A DNA stretch of 64,000 nucleotides from Telmatactis stephensoni. Taxonomy: Eukaryota; Cnidaria; Anthozoa; Actiniaria; Isophelliidae. How positions within the stretch are numbered: position 1 is the stretch's first letter; every line of letters begins with the position of its first letter. The stretch is from assembly GCA_029948255.1 (NCBI GenBank), contig JALIZF010001913.1, forward strand, positions 1,364,001 to 1,428,000. The letters are read 5' to 3'. Shown here in pieces: positions 11,334 to 19,336 of this stretch. A model generated the notes under the pieces. The model was given only the letters and a program-made list of their open reading frames with translations. It did no database searches and was not told the origin of the DNA. The translations under genes and the position numbers were made by a program.

Positions 11334-11537
11334 GTATTCGACTTAACGGTCGATGATGTTTATAAACCTGATGCAAGGTGTGCTAAGTGCAACATACCTC
11401 TGCTTTGGAGTTATGAACCAAACGACGATCAGCAATTTTCTGTGGACCGTTTAAATAATAAGAAAGGTCACTCTGTAGGTAATATACGTTTGACGTGCTT
11501 AGAGTGTAATCAGGCGCGTGGTGCAGCACTACTCTGA
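11334..11537 (+). pseudogene. HNH endonuclease domain, fused or overlapping helicase end
   Basis: Sixty-seven codons contain CAKC, then VDRLNNKKGH, then GNIRL, then CLECNQARG. This is the Cys-pair/His/Asn pattern of HNH nucleases with a structural zinc. There is no ATG. The frame overlaps the helicase end at the A-run near 11322-11329, so it was probably the C-terminal domain of the same protein, or is joined to it by slippage, or has lost its start. Its role would be nicking or resolving viral DNA; this is inferred from the family. Confidence 0.6.
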
Positions 11538-11539
11538 AT

Positions 11540-12500
11540 CCTTGGGGACTATGACGCAGTTCTTCTTTAAACGAACTCCACGGCTTGGACCATCTGTTAA
11601 GTAATACACACAGGCTGTACTTCTTTGGTGATAAGACTTTGAGATCTTGATACGTTTCAAAGACCAATCAGGGTCCGTAGATCTCTTGGATCCTCCTTCC
11701 AGTTCTCCAGGGTGATAAAGATATCGACGACTATGCCCCTGGGCAAATTTTTTTCCTTCATTCCTACCGCCCTTGAACTCCTAACGTAGGATTTGTGTCG
11801 AAGTGTTTCTTCTTTATAGCCTCCTTAGGTTTTATTCCCGTTGCCCTGGTTTCCTCATTATTTAAAGCCATAATGACCTCTGGAAGTCTCTGCACCCATC
11901 CCTGTTGATTTGGATGGATCTGCTAAATCTTTCCAATACTGATTATCCAAACAACCGTTCCACTAGGGTGCGATTAAATCTTTCAACGAGGCTTTGGACC
12001 CCTGTGGTACTCTGCTTCAGCTCTCCTGATCTTAGTATCGTGGTCTTTCCGCGCTTTTAGTGACAGCGCCCATGACTCTGTCCCCGCATCCACTTGCAGC
12101 AGCTTGGGCCATTTCAACAAAACGCGCTGAATAAATTTTACTTAGCCCCTCGGCGACTTCTCCTGAATCCTACTAGTTATGGCTCAGCGTCCTTGTATCT
12201 GCTGGCGCTATCCCACGACAGTCAAAGGCATATTTGTACGTTTTTCTCTTTACCTTGTCGTGCGGCAAGAAAAGCAGATCCGCCTGATGAATTCGTTTGG
12301 AGTATTCACGGTAAAGCTGGGTCTAGGAATGTATTAGGAACGGGAAGATAAAGCTGCCAGAGGTCTGTTTTTTTAACAAGTTCTTAGCTGTGTCCTCAGA
12401 ACCCTAGCCGCAACAGCAAGTTGTCTTAATAGCCGAGGCTCCTCTCAATAGCCTTGAGGTCCTAGTAAATCCTCTTAAGTTTGTCTTCGACGCGGGGCAT
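11540..12500 (-). pseudogene. Retroviral-type (rve) integrase, Polinton family, decayed
   Basis: Minus-strand fragments in changing frames match the Polinton-type DDE integrase. They include a core fragment with VERFNRTLVERL near 11959-11995 (the Glu of the catalytic triad), a fragment with KRKTYKYA near 12217-12240 before the first Asp region, and a C-terminal stretch near 11545-11740 resembling the chromodomain-like tail. At least several frameshifts and stops separate them, so no active enzyme is made. The start at 12500 is recognisable because TATATA directly precedes the ATG, as in the intact viral genes. The gene converges with the polymerase. In intact relatives it inserts the element and makes the short target duplication. 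Confidence 0.75.
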
Positions 12501-12507
12501 TATATAA

Positions 12508-12861
12508 TCATAAAAACAAGGCCATCAAGTTCGACGTAAAAACAGAAACCTCTCCACTGGCCACTGCGATTTGGACTCGAATAGTTTGCGGATCCAGGAT
12601 GGGGAGTTGGGCGGAGAACATACCTGTTTGTTTTATTGGGTAAATAGGGATTGTTCCGACAGTGCTTTCGCCTATTATTCGAATGCTGGCTTGTCCTTTT
12701 AAATCGATGTTTAGGTTACAAAAAAGAATGCCGCTTTTAAAACCCGCGGCGTTTATTTTTAGATTTTTGATGTCCGTCCAAAGCGGGCTATTATATTTGC
12801 CTCCATCTGTGGGGTTTTGTTTAACTATTAATTGAGTTGCCGGAATCAGATAGGGGTTCAT
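12508..12861 (-). CDS. Viral structural-type protein, 117 residues (function unknown)
   Basis: This is a beta-rich protein without a membrane segment. Hydrophobic and polar residues alternate, as in a jelly-roll or fibre domain. Its start overlaps the stop of the upstream gene by one base, and the ATG lies in TTATATAATG. It lies in a tight minus-strand block with other virion-type genes, so a minor capsid or fibre role is plausible but not shown. Confidence 0.6.
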   Translation of the reverse strand: MNPYLIPATQLIVKQNPTDGGKYNSPLWTDIKNLKINAAGFKSGILFCNLNIDLKGQASIRIIGESTVGTIPIYPIKQTGMFSAQLPILDPQTIRVQIAVASGEVSVFTSNLMALFL

Positions 12862-13457
12862 TATATAAATTCCAAGACAAGACTAATTTGGCGTCCATTG
12901 AAATTCACTGTCTTGCCGTCTACTTTAATGGTGATATTCACCTCTGTCACCAAGTCGCAAATATCATAGTCCAAAGAAATGGGGCGATATTCTACCAGGT
13001 CAAACGGATTGCCTTTGGGCGGGAATTTAGCCATCACATTCGAACGACTGCCATTTTCATATGTATAAACTAAGTCACAATGGATTTCATAATTAGAAGG
13101 GACATTCCAATGAAATGTGTCGATATTTTGACCGGCCGGCGTCACCACTTTATAACCGATCAGGTCTTTAATGCGCTGATTCAGTGTGGTGCTTTTGTCG
13201 TGTGTAAGGCTCCATTCGTGGGGCAGCCCTGTTGTTAAAGTGACACCGAGTTTGGCGAGTTCTTTGGCCAGCGTCTGCGGCGTGTAATGCGAATTAGGAA
13301 TGAGATGCTGCTTGCTGCCTTTCATTATAAAGCCGGCTATTAAATTATGCCAAGAATTGTACAAAGAGCAACTTATGAGTCGGACCTTGTGGGCTTTGAT
13401 CGGCGGATTTAAATAAGTTGTAAACGGATTTTGGTCGCTGTTCAAAAAGACGATCAT
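12861..13457 (-). CDS. Viral minor capsid/fibre-like protein, 198 residues
   Basis: The N-terminal part contains SCSLYNSWHNL and then SHYTPQTLAKEL, a pattern I associate with structural proteins in Polinton-like elements of invertebrates; that association is from memory and not tested. The rest is beta-rich, and no catalytic motif is visible. The ATG at 13457 overlaps the upstream stop in ATGA, a 4-bp overlap, and is preceded by TATATA. Translational coupling or separate transcripts are both possible. Confidence 0.6.
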   Translation of the reverse strand: MIVFLNSDQNPFTTYLNPPIKAHKVRLISCSLYNSWHNLIAGFIMKGSKQHLIPNSHYTPQTLAKELAKLGVTLTTGLPHEWSLTHDKSTTLNQRIKDLIGYKVVTPAGQNIDTFHWNVPSNYEIHCDLVYTYENGSRSNVMAKFPPKGNPFDLVEYRPISLDYDICDLVTEVNITIKVDGKTVNFNGRQISLVLEFI

Positions 13458-13879
13458 ATATAATAGGCCACGGCGCCTCCGATGGCCAGGCCTGAAATGC
13501 CTAGAAACATTAATTCATTATTTTTTTGCCTTTTAGAAGGTGTGTAATAATCTTTAAACTGCGGTGGCTTTTTCAGAGCAAAGTGAGGATGCGTCTGTGC
13601 GTAGAGCTTAAAGGCGTAATCGGTGTTTTGGAAATTCTTATCGGCCTGCATTTTATCGCGGTAATTTTCATCTAACCAGTCGCGGTAGGCTTGTCTTTTT
13701 TTATTATAGGCGGCGAGGGCATTTTCATAGGCTTCCATGGCCAGATCGTGGCGTTTTCTTTCGGCGGCTAATTCATTTTTACTGTCGCCGTGAATCAGTT
13801 TGTCTAAATAGCGGCCGCCGTAGTTGGCGCCTGTAAAGGCTAAGGCTGCGGCGATGCTTCCGGCGATGACACTAACCAT
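13454..13879 (-). CDS. Two-ended membrane protein with helical middle, 141 residues
   Basis: There is a hydrophobic segment at residues 1-18 (VIAGSIAAALAFTGA) and another at about 122-140 (FLGISGLAIGGAVAYYI). They flank a charged, mostly helical middle rich in Lys, Asp, Ala and Tyr, including NTDYAFKLYAQTHP. Such a layout suits a virion membrane or cement protein. I cannot name the family. It is followed by a hairpin (13881-13900) and overlaps the next gene by 4 bp. Confidence 0.65.
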   Translation of the reverse strand: MVSVIAGSIAAALAFTGANYGGRYLDKLIHGDSKNELAAERKRHDLAMEAYENALAAYNKKRQAYRDWLDENYRDKMQADKNFQNTDYAFKLYAQTHPHFALKKPPQFKDYYTPSKRQKNNELMFLGISGLAIGGAVAYYI

Positions 13880-13902
13880 TATATATTAAAAATCAGAGAT
13901 TT

Positions 13903-14121
13903 TTAGATACTATTGGGCAGGTATTTTTCTTTGATCAGGTAATCTCTCAAAGCGATGCTGCCGGCGACGGCGGCGGTCATTTTAACGTAATTCATCACGC
14001 TGCTGCTGGGGTCGCCAGTGAAGGTTTCTTTTAGGGCCTTTTTGCCGACCCAGCCGACGGCGGCGACGAGAGAAGTAAGTACGGCGGCTTCTTCAGCGGT
14101 CTTCATCAATGTAGAGGGCAT
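13903..14121 (-). CDS. Small membrane protein, 72 residues
   Basis: Hydrophobic stretches lie at residues 10-28 (EAAVLTSLVAAVGWVG) and about 45-58 (VKMTAAVAGSIAL). The ATG at 14121 lies just after TATA-rich DNA (TATAGA on the coding strand). It lies in the block of small virion-type genes. The function is unknown; a minor virion membrane component is an inference. Confidence 0.6.
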   Translation of the reverse strand: MPSTLMKTAEEAAVLTSLVAAVGWVGKKALKETFTGDPSSSVMNYVKMTAAVAGSIALRDYLIKEKYLPNSI

Positions 14122-14145
14122 TCTATATTAACTGCAAAGAGATTT

Positions 14146-14475
14146 TTATTCCATCTCGGGGATCTTAGAGCGCTTTTTTTCTTTAGGTTCATGGTGTATT
14201 ACGGGCTCAAGATGCACGGCGGGCTTCTGTGATTTCCATTGCAGATAGAGGCTGCCTGCGGCTATTAAGACGCCGAGGCCGCCGATGACGTAGCCCGGAT
14301 TGATATCCCAGCCGTCACTAGATTCCGAAGAAGGGTCTTTTTTGGCTTTATTCTTTTTATTCAGCTCGGCCAGCTTTTTCCCCGCCGCTACTCTGCCGGG
14401 CGCCTTTGGCTTGGTGATCTTTTGTTCGGCCGCGGCGGGGGTAGTAGTATCTTCTTTCTGCTCGGTGTCACTCAT
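14146..14475 (-). CDS. Single-pass membrane protein with charged N-terminal arm, 109 residues
   Basis: Residues 1-60 are Lys/Ala/Ser-rich with many charges. A membrane segment follows at about 63-80 (YVIGGLGVLIAAGSLYLQW), then a His/Lys/Glu-rich tail. There is no cleavable signal. The start is in TTAATATATG. The function is unknown. Confidence 0.6.
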   Translation of the reverse strand: MSDTEQKEDTTTPAAAEQKITKPKAPGRVAAGKKLAELNKKNKAKKDPSSESSDGWDINPGYVIGGLGVLIAAGSLYLQWKSQKPAVHLEPVIHHEPKEKKRSKIPEME

Positions 14476-14565
14476 ATATTAAGGACTTGACGACTTATCA
14501 AGTAACTTGAAGATGACTTATAGCGACTTGTCAAGTAACTTGAAAATGACTTGAGAGCGACTTGA
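14476..14565. repeat. Imperfect GACTTG/CAAGT repeats
   Basis: GACTTGTCAAGTAACTTGAA-type words recur through 14484-14600, crossing into the 3' end of the next gene. The pattern is likely local slippage. No gene is present here. Confidence 0.4.
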
Positions 14566-15093
14566 TTAAGTTGTTGACTCGACTTGATCAAGTTCTTGTG
14601 GCGGACTTGCGGTGACTTGCGGCGGACTTAGTCGTGACTTCTTGAAGTCGCTCCAAGACGTCGTAAGTTCTTGTAAGTCGATGTGCTGCGCTATGTGAAG
14701 TGCTCCGCTGGCCAACGCCATTAACTTGCCGCATTTTAAAGACAACCAGCCACAAGTGATCTTAAGTTCTTGGGCGATGATATAGTCCTCACTTAAGTCT
14801 TTTTGTAATTGCTGGACGTCGTCTATGGGCAGTGCAAGTCCAAGTAGTTTAGTGGCCAGCTTTATAGCGCTGTCGGCGACGGCGTCTGTGGTTTTATTGG
14901 CAAGTGCCACTTCATAGCGCTTATAGAACTTCTTCACATCGGCTTCAGACAGCTGATTGACTTGTTCATGCGTCAGTTCTTTGCCGATCATTTCCTTACA
15001 TTTGCCGCTGCTGACTAAAACATTAAGCTGTTCTTTCAGTTGATCATCGCCCAGCTGTGTGGGCGGCTCATCTAATAGCTCTTCGATGTTCAT
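14566..15093 (-). CDS. Helical viral protein of unknown function, about 175 residues
   Basis: The start MNIEELLDE at 15093 was chosen because TATATAC directly precedes it; a longer frame begins at 15111. The protein is mostly charged helix with one more hydrophobic stretch (KLATKLLGLALPI, about 105-117). No motif is recognised. It follows the packaging ATPase, and the longer start would overlap that gene by 4 bp. The C-terminus is built from the local CAAGTC repeats and may be recently altered. Confidence 0.55.
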   Translation of the reverse strand: MNIEELLDEPPTQLGDDQLKEQLNVLVSSGKCKEMIGKELTHEQVNQLSEADVKKFYKRYEVALANKTTDAVADSAIKLATKLLGLALPIDDVQQLQKDLSEDYIIAQELKITCGWLSLKCGKLMALASGALHIAQHIDLQELTTSWSDFKKSRLSPPQVTASPPQELDQVESTT

Positions 15094-15107
15094 GTATATA
15101 AGAAAAA

Positions 15108-15713
15108 TCATAGATTTTTCACGCTGTAAGGATGTCTTAGAGAAAAGATCATTTTCGAATACTGATTTTCTTTTAAATGCCGCATATATTCTTGTAGCTG
15201 CTCTTTGGTTATTTCGCCGCCATAGTCGCTAAGGATGGTTTCTAGGTCGCTTTTGCTGGGCGTGTAAAAGACTACTAAAGAGCCGATATTTTCTCTAAAG
15301 GGCTTACTGACGCTGGTCAGCTGCTGCGAGAGTAACCATACGGAAATATTATCATGGCGCCCGGAAAAGGCCAGTTTTACTAGCTCTGAAGTGCGCTTTT
15401 TTACATCATCGCCGCAGGCAATATCATCCAGAATAAGTAACGTTTGCGTCTCGGCGATGTGCCCCCACTGCCGATGCCAAAATTTTAAATGCGTTGAGAG
15501 TTCATTGGGGTCTAAGATGTCTACAAAAAAATCATCATCTTCTTTGCCCACGTTTTCCCAGGTCTTATTGTTAACGTAGGTGGGGCAAAGTAAAACAATG
15601 TAATCGAACTTGTATCTAAAAGGGCCTAATAACTGCTCGACCACGAATTTAGTCTTGCCGCAGCCGGTCGGGCCTACGATGAGGGCGTTACAAGGAATAT
15701 GTTCTGGGTTCAT
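15108..15713 (-). CDS. DNA-packaging ATPase (FtsK/HerA, A32-like)
   Basis: This 201-residue P-loop ATPase matches those that pump viral DNA into capsids in Polintons, adintoviruses and large DNA viruses. Walker A is GPTGCGKTK (residues 13-21). Walker B is TLLILDDIA (about 90-98). A sensor-like segment HDNISVWLLSQQ follows at about 119-130. The length fits Polinton ATPases. The frame is intact. The start is preceded by AGATATAATG and lies 35 bp from the divergent gene at 15749. Confidence 0.85.
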   Translation of the reverse strand: MNPEHIPCNALIVGPTGCGKTKFVVEQLLGPFRYKFDYIVLLCPTYVNNKTWENVGKEDDDFFVDILDPNELSTHLKFWHRQWGHIAETQTLLILDDIACGDDVKKRTSELVKLAFSGRHDNISVWLLSQQLTSVSKPFRENIGSLVVFYTPSKSDLETILSDYGGEITKEQLQEYMRHLKENQYSKMIFSLRHPYSVKNL

Positions 15714-15748
15714 TATATCTTAAAAATCTATGGCTTTTTAATATAGAT
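15714..15748. promoter_or_regulatory. Divergent viral intergenic control region
   Basis: This is a 35-bp gap between the packaging ATPase (-) and the coiled-coil gene (+). TATAT lies at both edges next to the two ATGs. A short AAAAATC/GGCTTTTT hairpin lies in the middle. It most likely holds both promoters. Confidence 0.6.
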
Positions 15749-15955
15749 ATGAGCGTAGAAAGTATACAAAAGGCCGTCGAATTTATGCGCGAAAAAAAGA
15801 GTCTGGAAGAAGAAGTAATGGCGCTGAGGGCCGAGGTAGAGCGGCTCAAAGAAGAGTTGGCGGCCAATAAAACGGCCGAACGGTTCTCGGCCTTAGTGAC
15901 CTTAGCTATGTGGGGTAAAGAAGCCGTCGTCGACTTTATGAGGCTTCCGATGTAG
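15749..15955 (+). CDS. Short coiled-coil protein, 68 residues
   Basis: Residues 8-45 form a clear heptad coiled coil (LEEEVMALRAEVERLKEEL). A more hydrophobic C-terminus follows. The family is not recognised. It is 5 bp upstream of the next gene, in a + strand block with two jelly-roll-like proteins. It could trimerise a fibre or spike protein; this is inference. Confidence 0.6.
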   Translation: MSVESIQKAVEFMREKKSLEEEVMALRAEVERLKEELAANKTAERFSALVTLAMWGKEAVVDFMRLPM

Positions 15956-15960
15956 TATAT

Positions 15961-16413
15961 ATGAATCCTTACAGCCCGGGAGCAGATTGTGTTTATGCGG
16001 CTTTAGATACCGAAGCAGATTATAATCTGGGGTCTTGGCAAAATGTGGCCGGATTGAGCGTGGATGTGAATTATCCCGGCCGAAAATTGATTCTTTGTAG
16101 TATTTGTATTAGTACCGAGAGCCATGTGAATGCGGGATTTCAATTTGTGGATCACGACGGGAAACCCTTTCTACCTATGCGCGCTAAGACGAATAAACGA
16201 GAGCCGGCCCATTTTTCATTTGAACCGCCGATCAACTCTACAGAGAATTTAAGCGTCGTCACGTTTCATATGGTGGCCGAAGTGAAGAAAAAAGTCCAGC
16301 TTCAAGTGCGGGCCGATGACTCGGGCAAACTTCGCGTCAATGGAATTGCCGACAAGAGAGATAGGCCTTATAATCACATGACCATTAGCACTCTGACGGT
16401 TCTTTCACTATAA
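15961..16413 (+). CDS. Beta-sandwich viral protein, paralogue A
   Basis: This 150-residue protein is related to the next gene. Both share ILCSICIST or ILCSVSINT, then NAGFQFVD or NVGFSLVD, then TNKR, a HFS-EP motif and VTFH. It is beta-rich, with no membrane segment or catalytic motif. It resembles a jelly-roll head or fibre domain. The ATG directly follows TATAT. A hairpin follows the stop. Confidence 0.6.
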   Translation: MNPYSPGADCVYAALDTEADYNLGSWQNVAGLSVDVNYPGRKLILCSICISTESHVNAGFQFVDHDGKPFLPMRAKTNKREPAHFSFEPPINSTENLSVVTFHMVAEVKKKVQLQVRADDSGKLRVNGIADKRDRPYNHMTISTLTVLSL

Positions 16414-16437
16414 AAAATCTGTGATTTTTAAAATATA

Positions 16438-17034
16438 ATGGAAAATCCCTATTCCACAACTCAAGAGGTGAGTTATTACTTAGCTGAAAAAGAATATTTT
16501 GAAAAAGATGAGTGGATGGATATTGATGGTTTTTTTGTAGATGTTGAAGGCTATTATATCATTCTTTGCTCGGTTAGTATTAACACCGGCAATGGCGCCA
16601 ATGTGGGCTTTAGTCTTGTCGACAGTGGGAATCAGCCCATAATACCCTTCAGAACCACCACAAACAAAAGGTTGCCAGTTCATTTTTCTTATGAGCCATG
16701 TACTGTGAGCGGGGAAGATTTGACACCTGTGACTTTTCACTTAGTGGCCCATTGCAAAGGGCTGGTAAAGCTTCGCCTTATGTCAAGCGATGGCGGCACT
16801 CGACTCAATGGTACGTTTCATGGCGGAAAACCTGCGGCGGACAAGATCTACAGCCACAAACCCATCAGCGTTATGAGCGCCATCCCACTTTGTGGAGCAA
16901 TAAAACAAAAAAATAATACTATGGCGCCACAGCCCATCGGCAGGGCCGCCTTACCACGGGTCGAAGAAGATATTAAAAAACCCGCACCCAAACACCCCGG
17001 CAAAAAGCCCAAAGGACGCACATCAATGCTTTAG
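16438..17034 (+). CDS. Beta-sandwich viral protein, paralogue B with basic tail
   Basis: This is a 198-residue relative of the preceding gene. It has the same core over residues 1-145, then a Pro/Lys-rich basic tail (EDIKKPAPKHPGKKPKG) that could bind DNA or a capsid partner. Tandem duplication followed by tail gain is the simplest history. The start lies in AAATATAATG. The exact role is unknown. Confidence 0.6.
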   Translation: MENPYSTTQEVSYYLAEKEYFEKDEWMDIDGFFVDVEGYYIILCSVSINTGNGANVGFSLVDSGNQPIIPFRTTTNKRLPVHFSYEPCTVSGEDLTPVTFHLVAHCKGLVKLRLMSSDGGTRLNGTFHGGKPAADKIYSHKPISVMSAIPLCGAIKQKNNTMAPQPIGRAALPRVEEDIKKPAPKHPGKKPKGRTSML

Positions 17035-17038
17035 ATAT

Positions 17039-17221
17039 ATGGACTGCTTAACGTCGTCGCCGTCGAGTGATTGTGTCATCGCCCCAGAAGAAGTGAAAAA
17101 AATGCGCTGTCTGCACTGCAATGAAATCTATAAAGAAGAGGAATTTGAGGGCCACAACTGTACGGCCGATTTCAAGGCGCTGCGGACAAAAGATGATGGG
17201 GTTTATCAGGGCGCCGCTTAG
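17039..17221 (+). CDS. Small zinc-binding protein, 60 residues
   Basis: It contains CLHCNEIYKEEEFEGHNC, a Cys2-His-Cys zinc-finger pattern. It starts 5 bp after the previous stop and has GATAT before the ATG. A DNA- or RNA-binding role is likely but unspecific. Confidence 0.55.
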   Translation: MDCLTSSPSSDCVIAPEEVKKMRCLHCNEIYKEEEFEGHNCTADFKALRTKDDGVYQGAA

Positions 17222-17300
17222 AATACGAAAAAAAAAAGATGCCACGGCCGGTCTATTAGAAGCTCTCGCCGCGGAGAATAATGTTATGGCGGATGTTTAA
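17193..17300 (+). CDS. Possible 35-residue basic peptide overlapping the zinc-finger gene
   Basis: This second frame starts with ATGATG at 17193 and runs to TAA at 17298-17300. It is basic at first (APLRIRKKK), then an Ala/Leu-rich helix (LLEALAAENNVMADV). A 10-A run lies inside. It is a weak call: it may be a shifted tail of a formerly longer gene. Confidence 0.3.
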   Translation: MMGFIRAPLRIRKKKDATAGLLEALAAENNVMADV

Positions 17301-17308
17301 AAAAATCA

Positions 17309-17759
17309 TATACTTGCAAAAAAAGGGGTAGGGCTTCAAATAAGAAGATGTTGTTGTGTTGTTGTTGTATTCTTGTTTTTTTATTTCTAAAGGATAATTA
17401 TTACTTGGCACTTAGAATATTATTATTTCTAAAGGATAATTATTACTTGGCACTTAGAATATTATTATTTCTAAAGGATAATTATTACTTGGCACTTAGA
17501 ATATTATTATTTCTAAAGGATAATTATTACTTGGCACTTAGAATATTATTATTTCTAAAGGATAATTATTACTTGGCACTTAGAATATTATTATTTCTAA
17601 AGGATAATTATTACTTGGCACTTAGAATATTATTATTTCTAAAGGATAATTATTACTTGGCACTTAGAATATTATTATTCTTTATAAAAAAACAAGAATA
17701 CAACAACAACACAACAACATCTTCTTATTTGAAGCCCTACCCCTTTTTTTGCAAGTATA
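17309..17759. repeat. 76-bp inverted repeat around a 7-copy, 42-bp tandem array
   Basis: The left arm (17309-17384, TATACTTGCAAAAAAAGGGG...) is the inverse of the right arm (17684-17759). Between them seven near-identical 42-bp units read TTTCTAAAGGATAATTATTA followed by CTTGGCACTTAGAATATTA. The frame across it is a by-product of a unit length divisible by three. The structure lies between the + and - gene blocks. It could be a replication origin or switch region, or a small nested element. Confidence 0.85.
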
Positions 17760-17771
17760 CAAAAGACCCTC

Positions 17772-18686
17772 TTAACATTTTCCATAATATTTTTTGAGCC
17801 ATTCGCCCAATTCTTCTATGTGCTCTTTATTGGCCGCCGCAAAGTCATCTTCGCACTTTTGGGCCAGCGCATCATAATAGTCCGCGGCCGCGGGATCATA
17901 TTCTGTTATCTGGCCGCAGACGTTATTAGCCATATGATATTGTAGGCTCTGTCTAGACGAAAACACCCTTCTACAGCCATAGCATGAATTATCTAAGAAA
18001 TACAATTCTTCTCCGAACTCTTTGGGCTTTGGCCGCGGCCTATCTTTGATCGGATATAAACACCCCCAAATGTGGTTTTCCGAATCTCTAACGTCTCCAC
18101 AGGCGCCATGATGTATAGAGGTCCAATGCACCCTGTTTTCCCAGGGCACGCCTTCAATTTCGTCAAAATAGACTCCGTCGCCAAAGCACTTATCTATGTG
18201 TCTTTTTGCCTTATTCAGGCGCTCTATATGCGGGCATTGACATCGAAACATCAAATCTCCGCAGTCATAGCACTCTAAATCGCCAAACTTATATTCGGCG
18301 GCGGGTCTTTTCGCGGCGACTGGCGCCCTGCAGTTATTACTTTTCAAATGCGACTCTAGACGCTGTTTAGACGATAACACCTTTTTACAGATTAAACATG
18401 TATTATCGGGATTTTTTTCTTTGTCGGTCATGCATATTTCACTTTTCAAATGCGACTGTAGACGCTGTTTAGAAGAAAACACCTTTTTACAGAAGTCGCA
18501 CTCTATTATTTTTACCACCTTAGGCCGCCGGCATACTTTTCTCTCTAAATGGCCTTTTAAACTCTGCGGCCGGCAAAACTTCTTATGGCACCGCGGGCAT
18601 TGCACCTCACAAGCGCCACTTTCTAAATGTTGCCTAAGACGAGCCGCGGAAGTAAATGTTCTCTGACAGTTTTGACACTGCTTCAT
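17772..18686 (-). CDS. Multi-zinc-finger protein of the viral element, 304 residues
   Basis: There are at least five C2HC/C2H2-type fingers: CQNCQRTF...HLESGAC (3-25), CPRCHKKF...HLERKVC (30-52), CDFCKKVF...HLKSEIC, CLICKKVL...HLKSNNC and CYGCRRVFSSRQSL...NNVC near 235-258. The last ligand is Cys rather than His in most of them. Repeated SSKQRLxSHLKS units show internal duplication. A DNA-binding, probably regulatory, role is inferred. Confidence 0.75.
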   Translation of the reverse strand: MKQCQNCQRTFTSAARLRQHLESGACEVQCPRCHKKFCRPQSLKGHLERKVCRRPKVVKIIECDFCKKVFSSKQRLQSHLKSEICMTDKEKNPDNTCLICKKVLSSKQRLESHLKSNNCRAPVAAKRPAAEYKFGDLECYDCGDLMFRCQCPHIERLNKAKRHIDKCFGDGVYFDEIEGVPWENRVHWTSIHHGACGDVRDSENHIWGCLYPIKDRPRPKPKEFGEELYFLDNSCYGCRRVFSSRQSLQYHMANNVCGQITEYDPAAADYYDALAQKCEDDFAAANKEHIEELGEWLKKYYGKC

Positions 18687-18815
18687 TATGTAGAGGCAAA
18701 TTATATCTTCAAATAAGTATACAAAACATAGATACTGTTGTTAAAGCCGCCACAAGACTTTTTTTTATACCAAAAAAATAATAACACATTATTAACCCGG
18801 CATTGATTTTTTCTT

Positions 18816-18992
18816 TTAATCGGCCGTGACATTTTTTTTCCCATACTCTAAAGTCCAAGAGTCGTCGCTGTCCGTGTCACTGAGCGTCCAATCGCTGCTA
18901 TGTAAAGAGTCATCTTCGCTACTAATGTCGCTGTAACGCCAGTCGCCGCGGTCTTCGTCGGCGCTTAGGGTATCGCTGTCATACGAACTCAT
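18816..18992 (-). CDS. Small acidic Ser/Asp-rich protein, 58 residues
   Basis: A complete short frame starts MSSYDSDTLSADED and continues with many SD, SS and DD pairs and three Trp residues before GKKNVTAD. It directly follows TATAATG like the other viral genes, which is the main reason to call it. Such acidic peptides may mimic DNA or act as transactivators. The family is unknown. Confidence 0.5.
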   Translation of the reverse strand: MSSYDSDTLSADEDRGDWRYSDISSEDDSLHSSDWTLSDTDSDDSWTLEYGKKNVTAD

Positions 18993-18997
18993 TATAT

Positions 18998-19306
18998 CTA
19001 AGAAAACATATCTTTTTTTTCGATTTTAACGGCATTAAAGCTCCAATAGACATTGCATCGGCCCTGTTTGAGCCCATTGCTGCGGATATGCGTATAATCG
19101 CGGTCTTCTAAAGTCTCTTTGACCCGCTGCGGCGCCCACATCGTGTAAAGATTATTATCGCCATCTTCGAGGGTTAACTTCATTCTTTCGGATTCAAAGA
19201 CATGATAGTCCACAATCTTATAAATGCGCCCGACTTTTAAATCGCGCCACTTTGTCATTGTAGGGGCCTCTTTGATGGCTTTGTTAAATTCTGCGGCGCT
19301 GATCAT
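18998..19306 (-). CDS. Viral protein of unknown function, 102 residues
   Basis: A soluble-looking protein with a compact beta-rich pattern (KVGRIYKIVDYHVFESERM, LYTMWAPQRV). No motif or membrane segment is recognised. It starts in AGATATAATG. It lies 6 bp upstream of the small acidic gene and 31 bp after the BRO gene, forming a compact minus-strand group. Confidence 0.55.
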   Translation of the reverse strand: MISAAEFNKAIKEAPTMTKWRDLKVGRIYKIVDYHVFESERMKLTLEDGDNNLYTMWAPQRVKETLEDRDYTHIRSNGLKQGRCNVYWSFNAVKIEKKDMFS

Positions 19307-19336
19307 TATATCTTAAAGATGTTTTTACCTTTAAAA

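Noticed and set aside
17385..17684. CRISPR-like array
   Set aside because: Units are contiguous without spacers, and the genome is animal.
17348..17797. 149-codon frame with repeated LFLKDNYYLALRI units
   Set aside because: It follows from a 42-bp repeat unit divisible by three lying inside an inverted repeat; no viral start signal precedes it.
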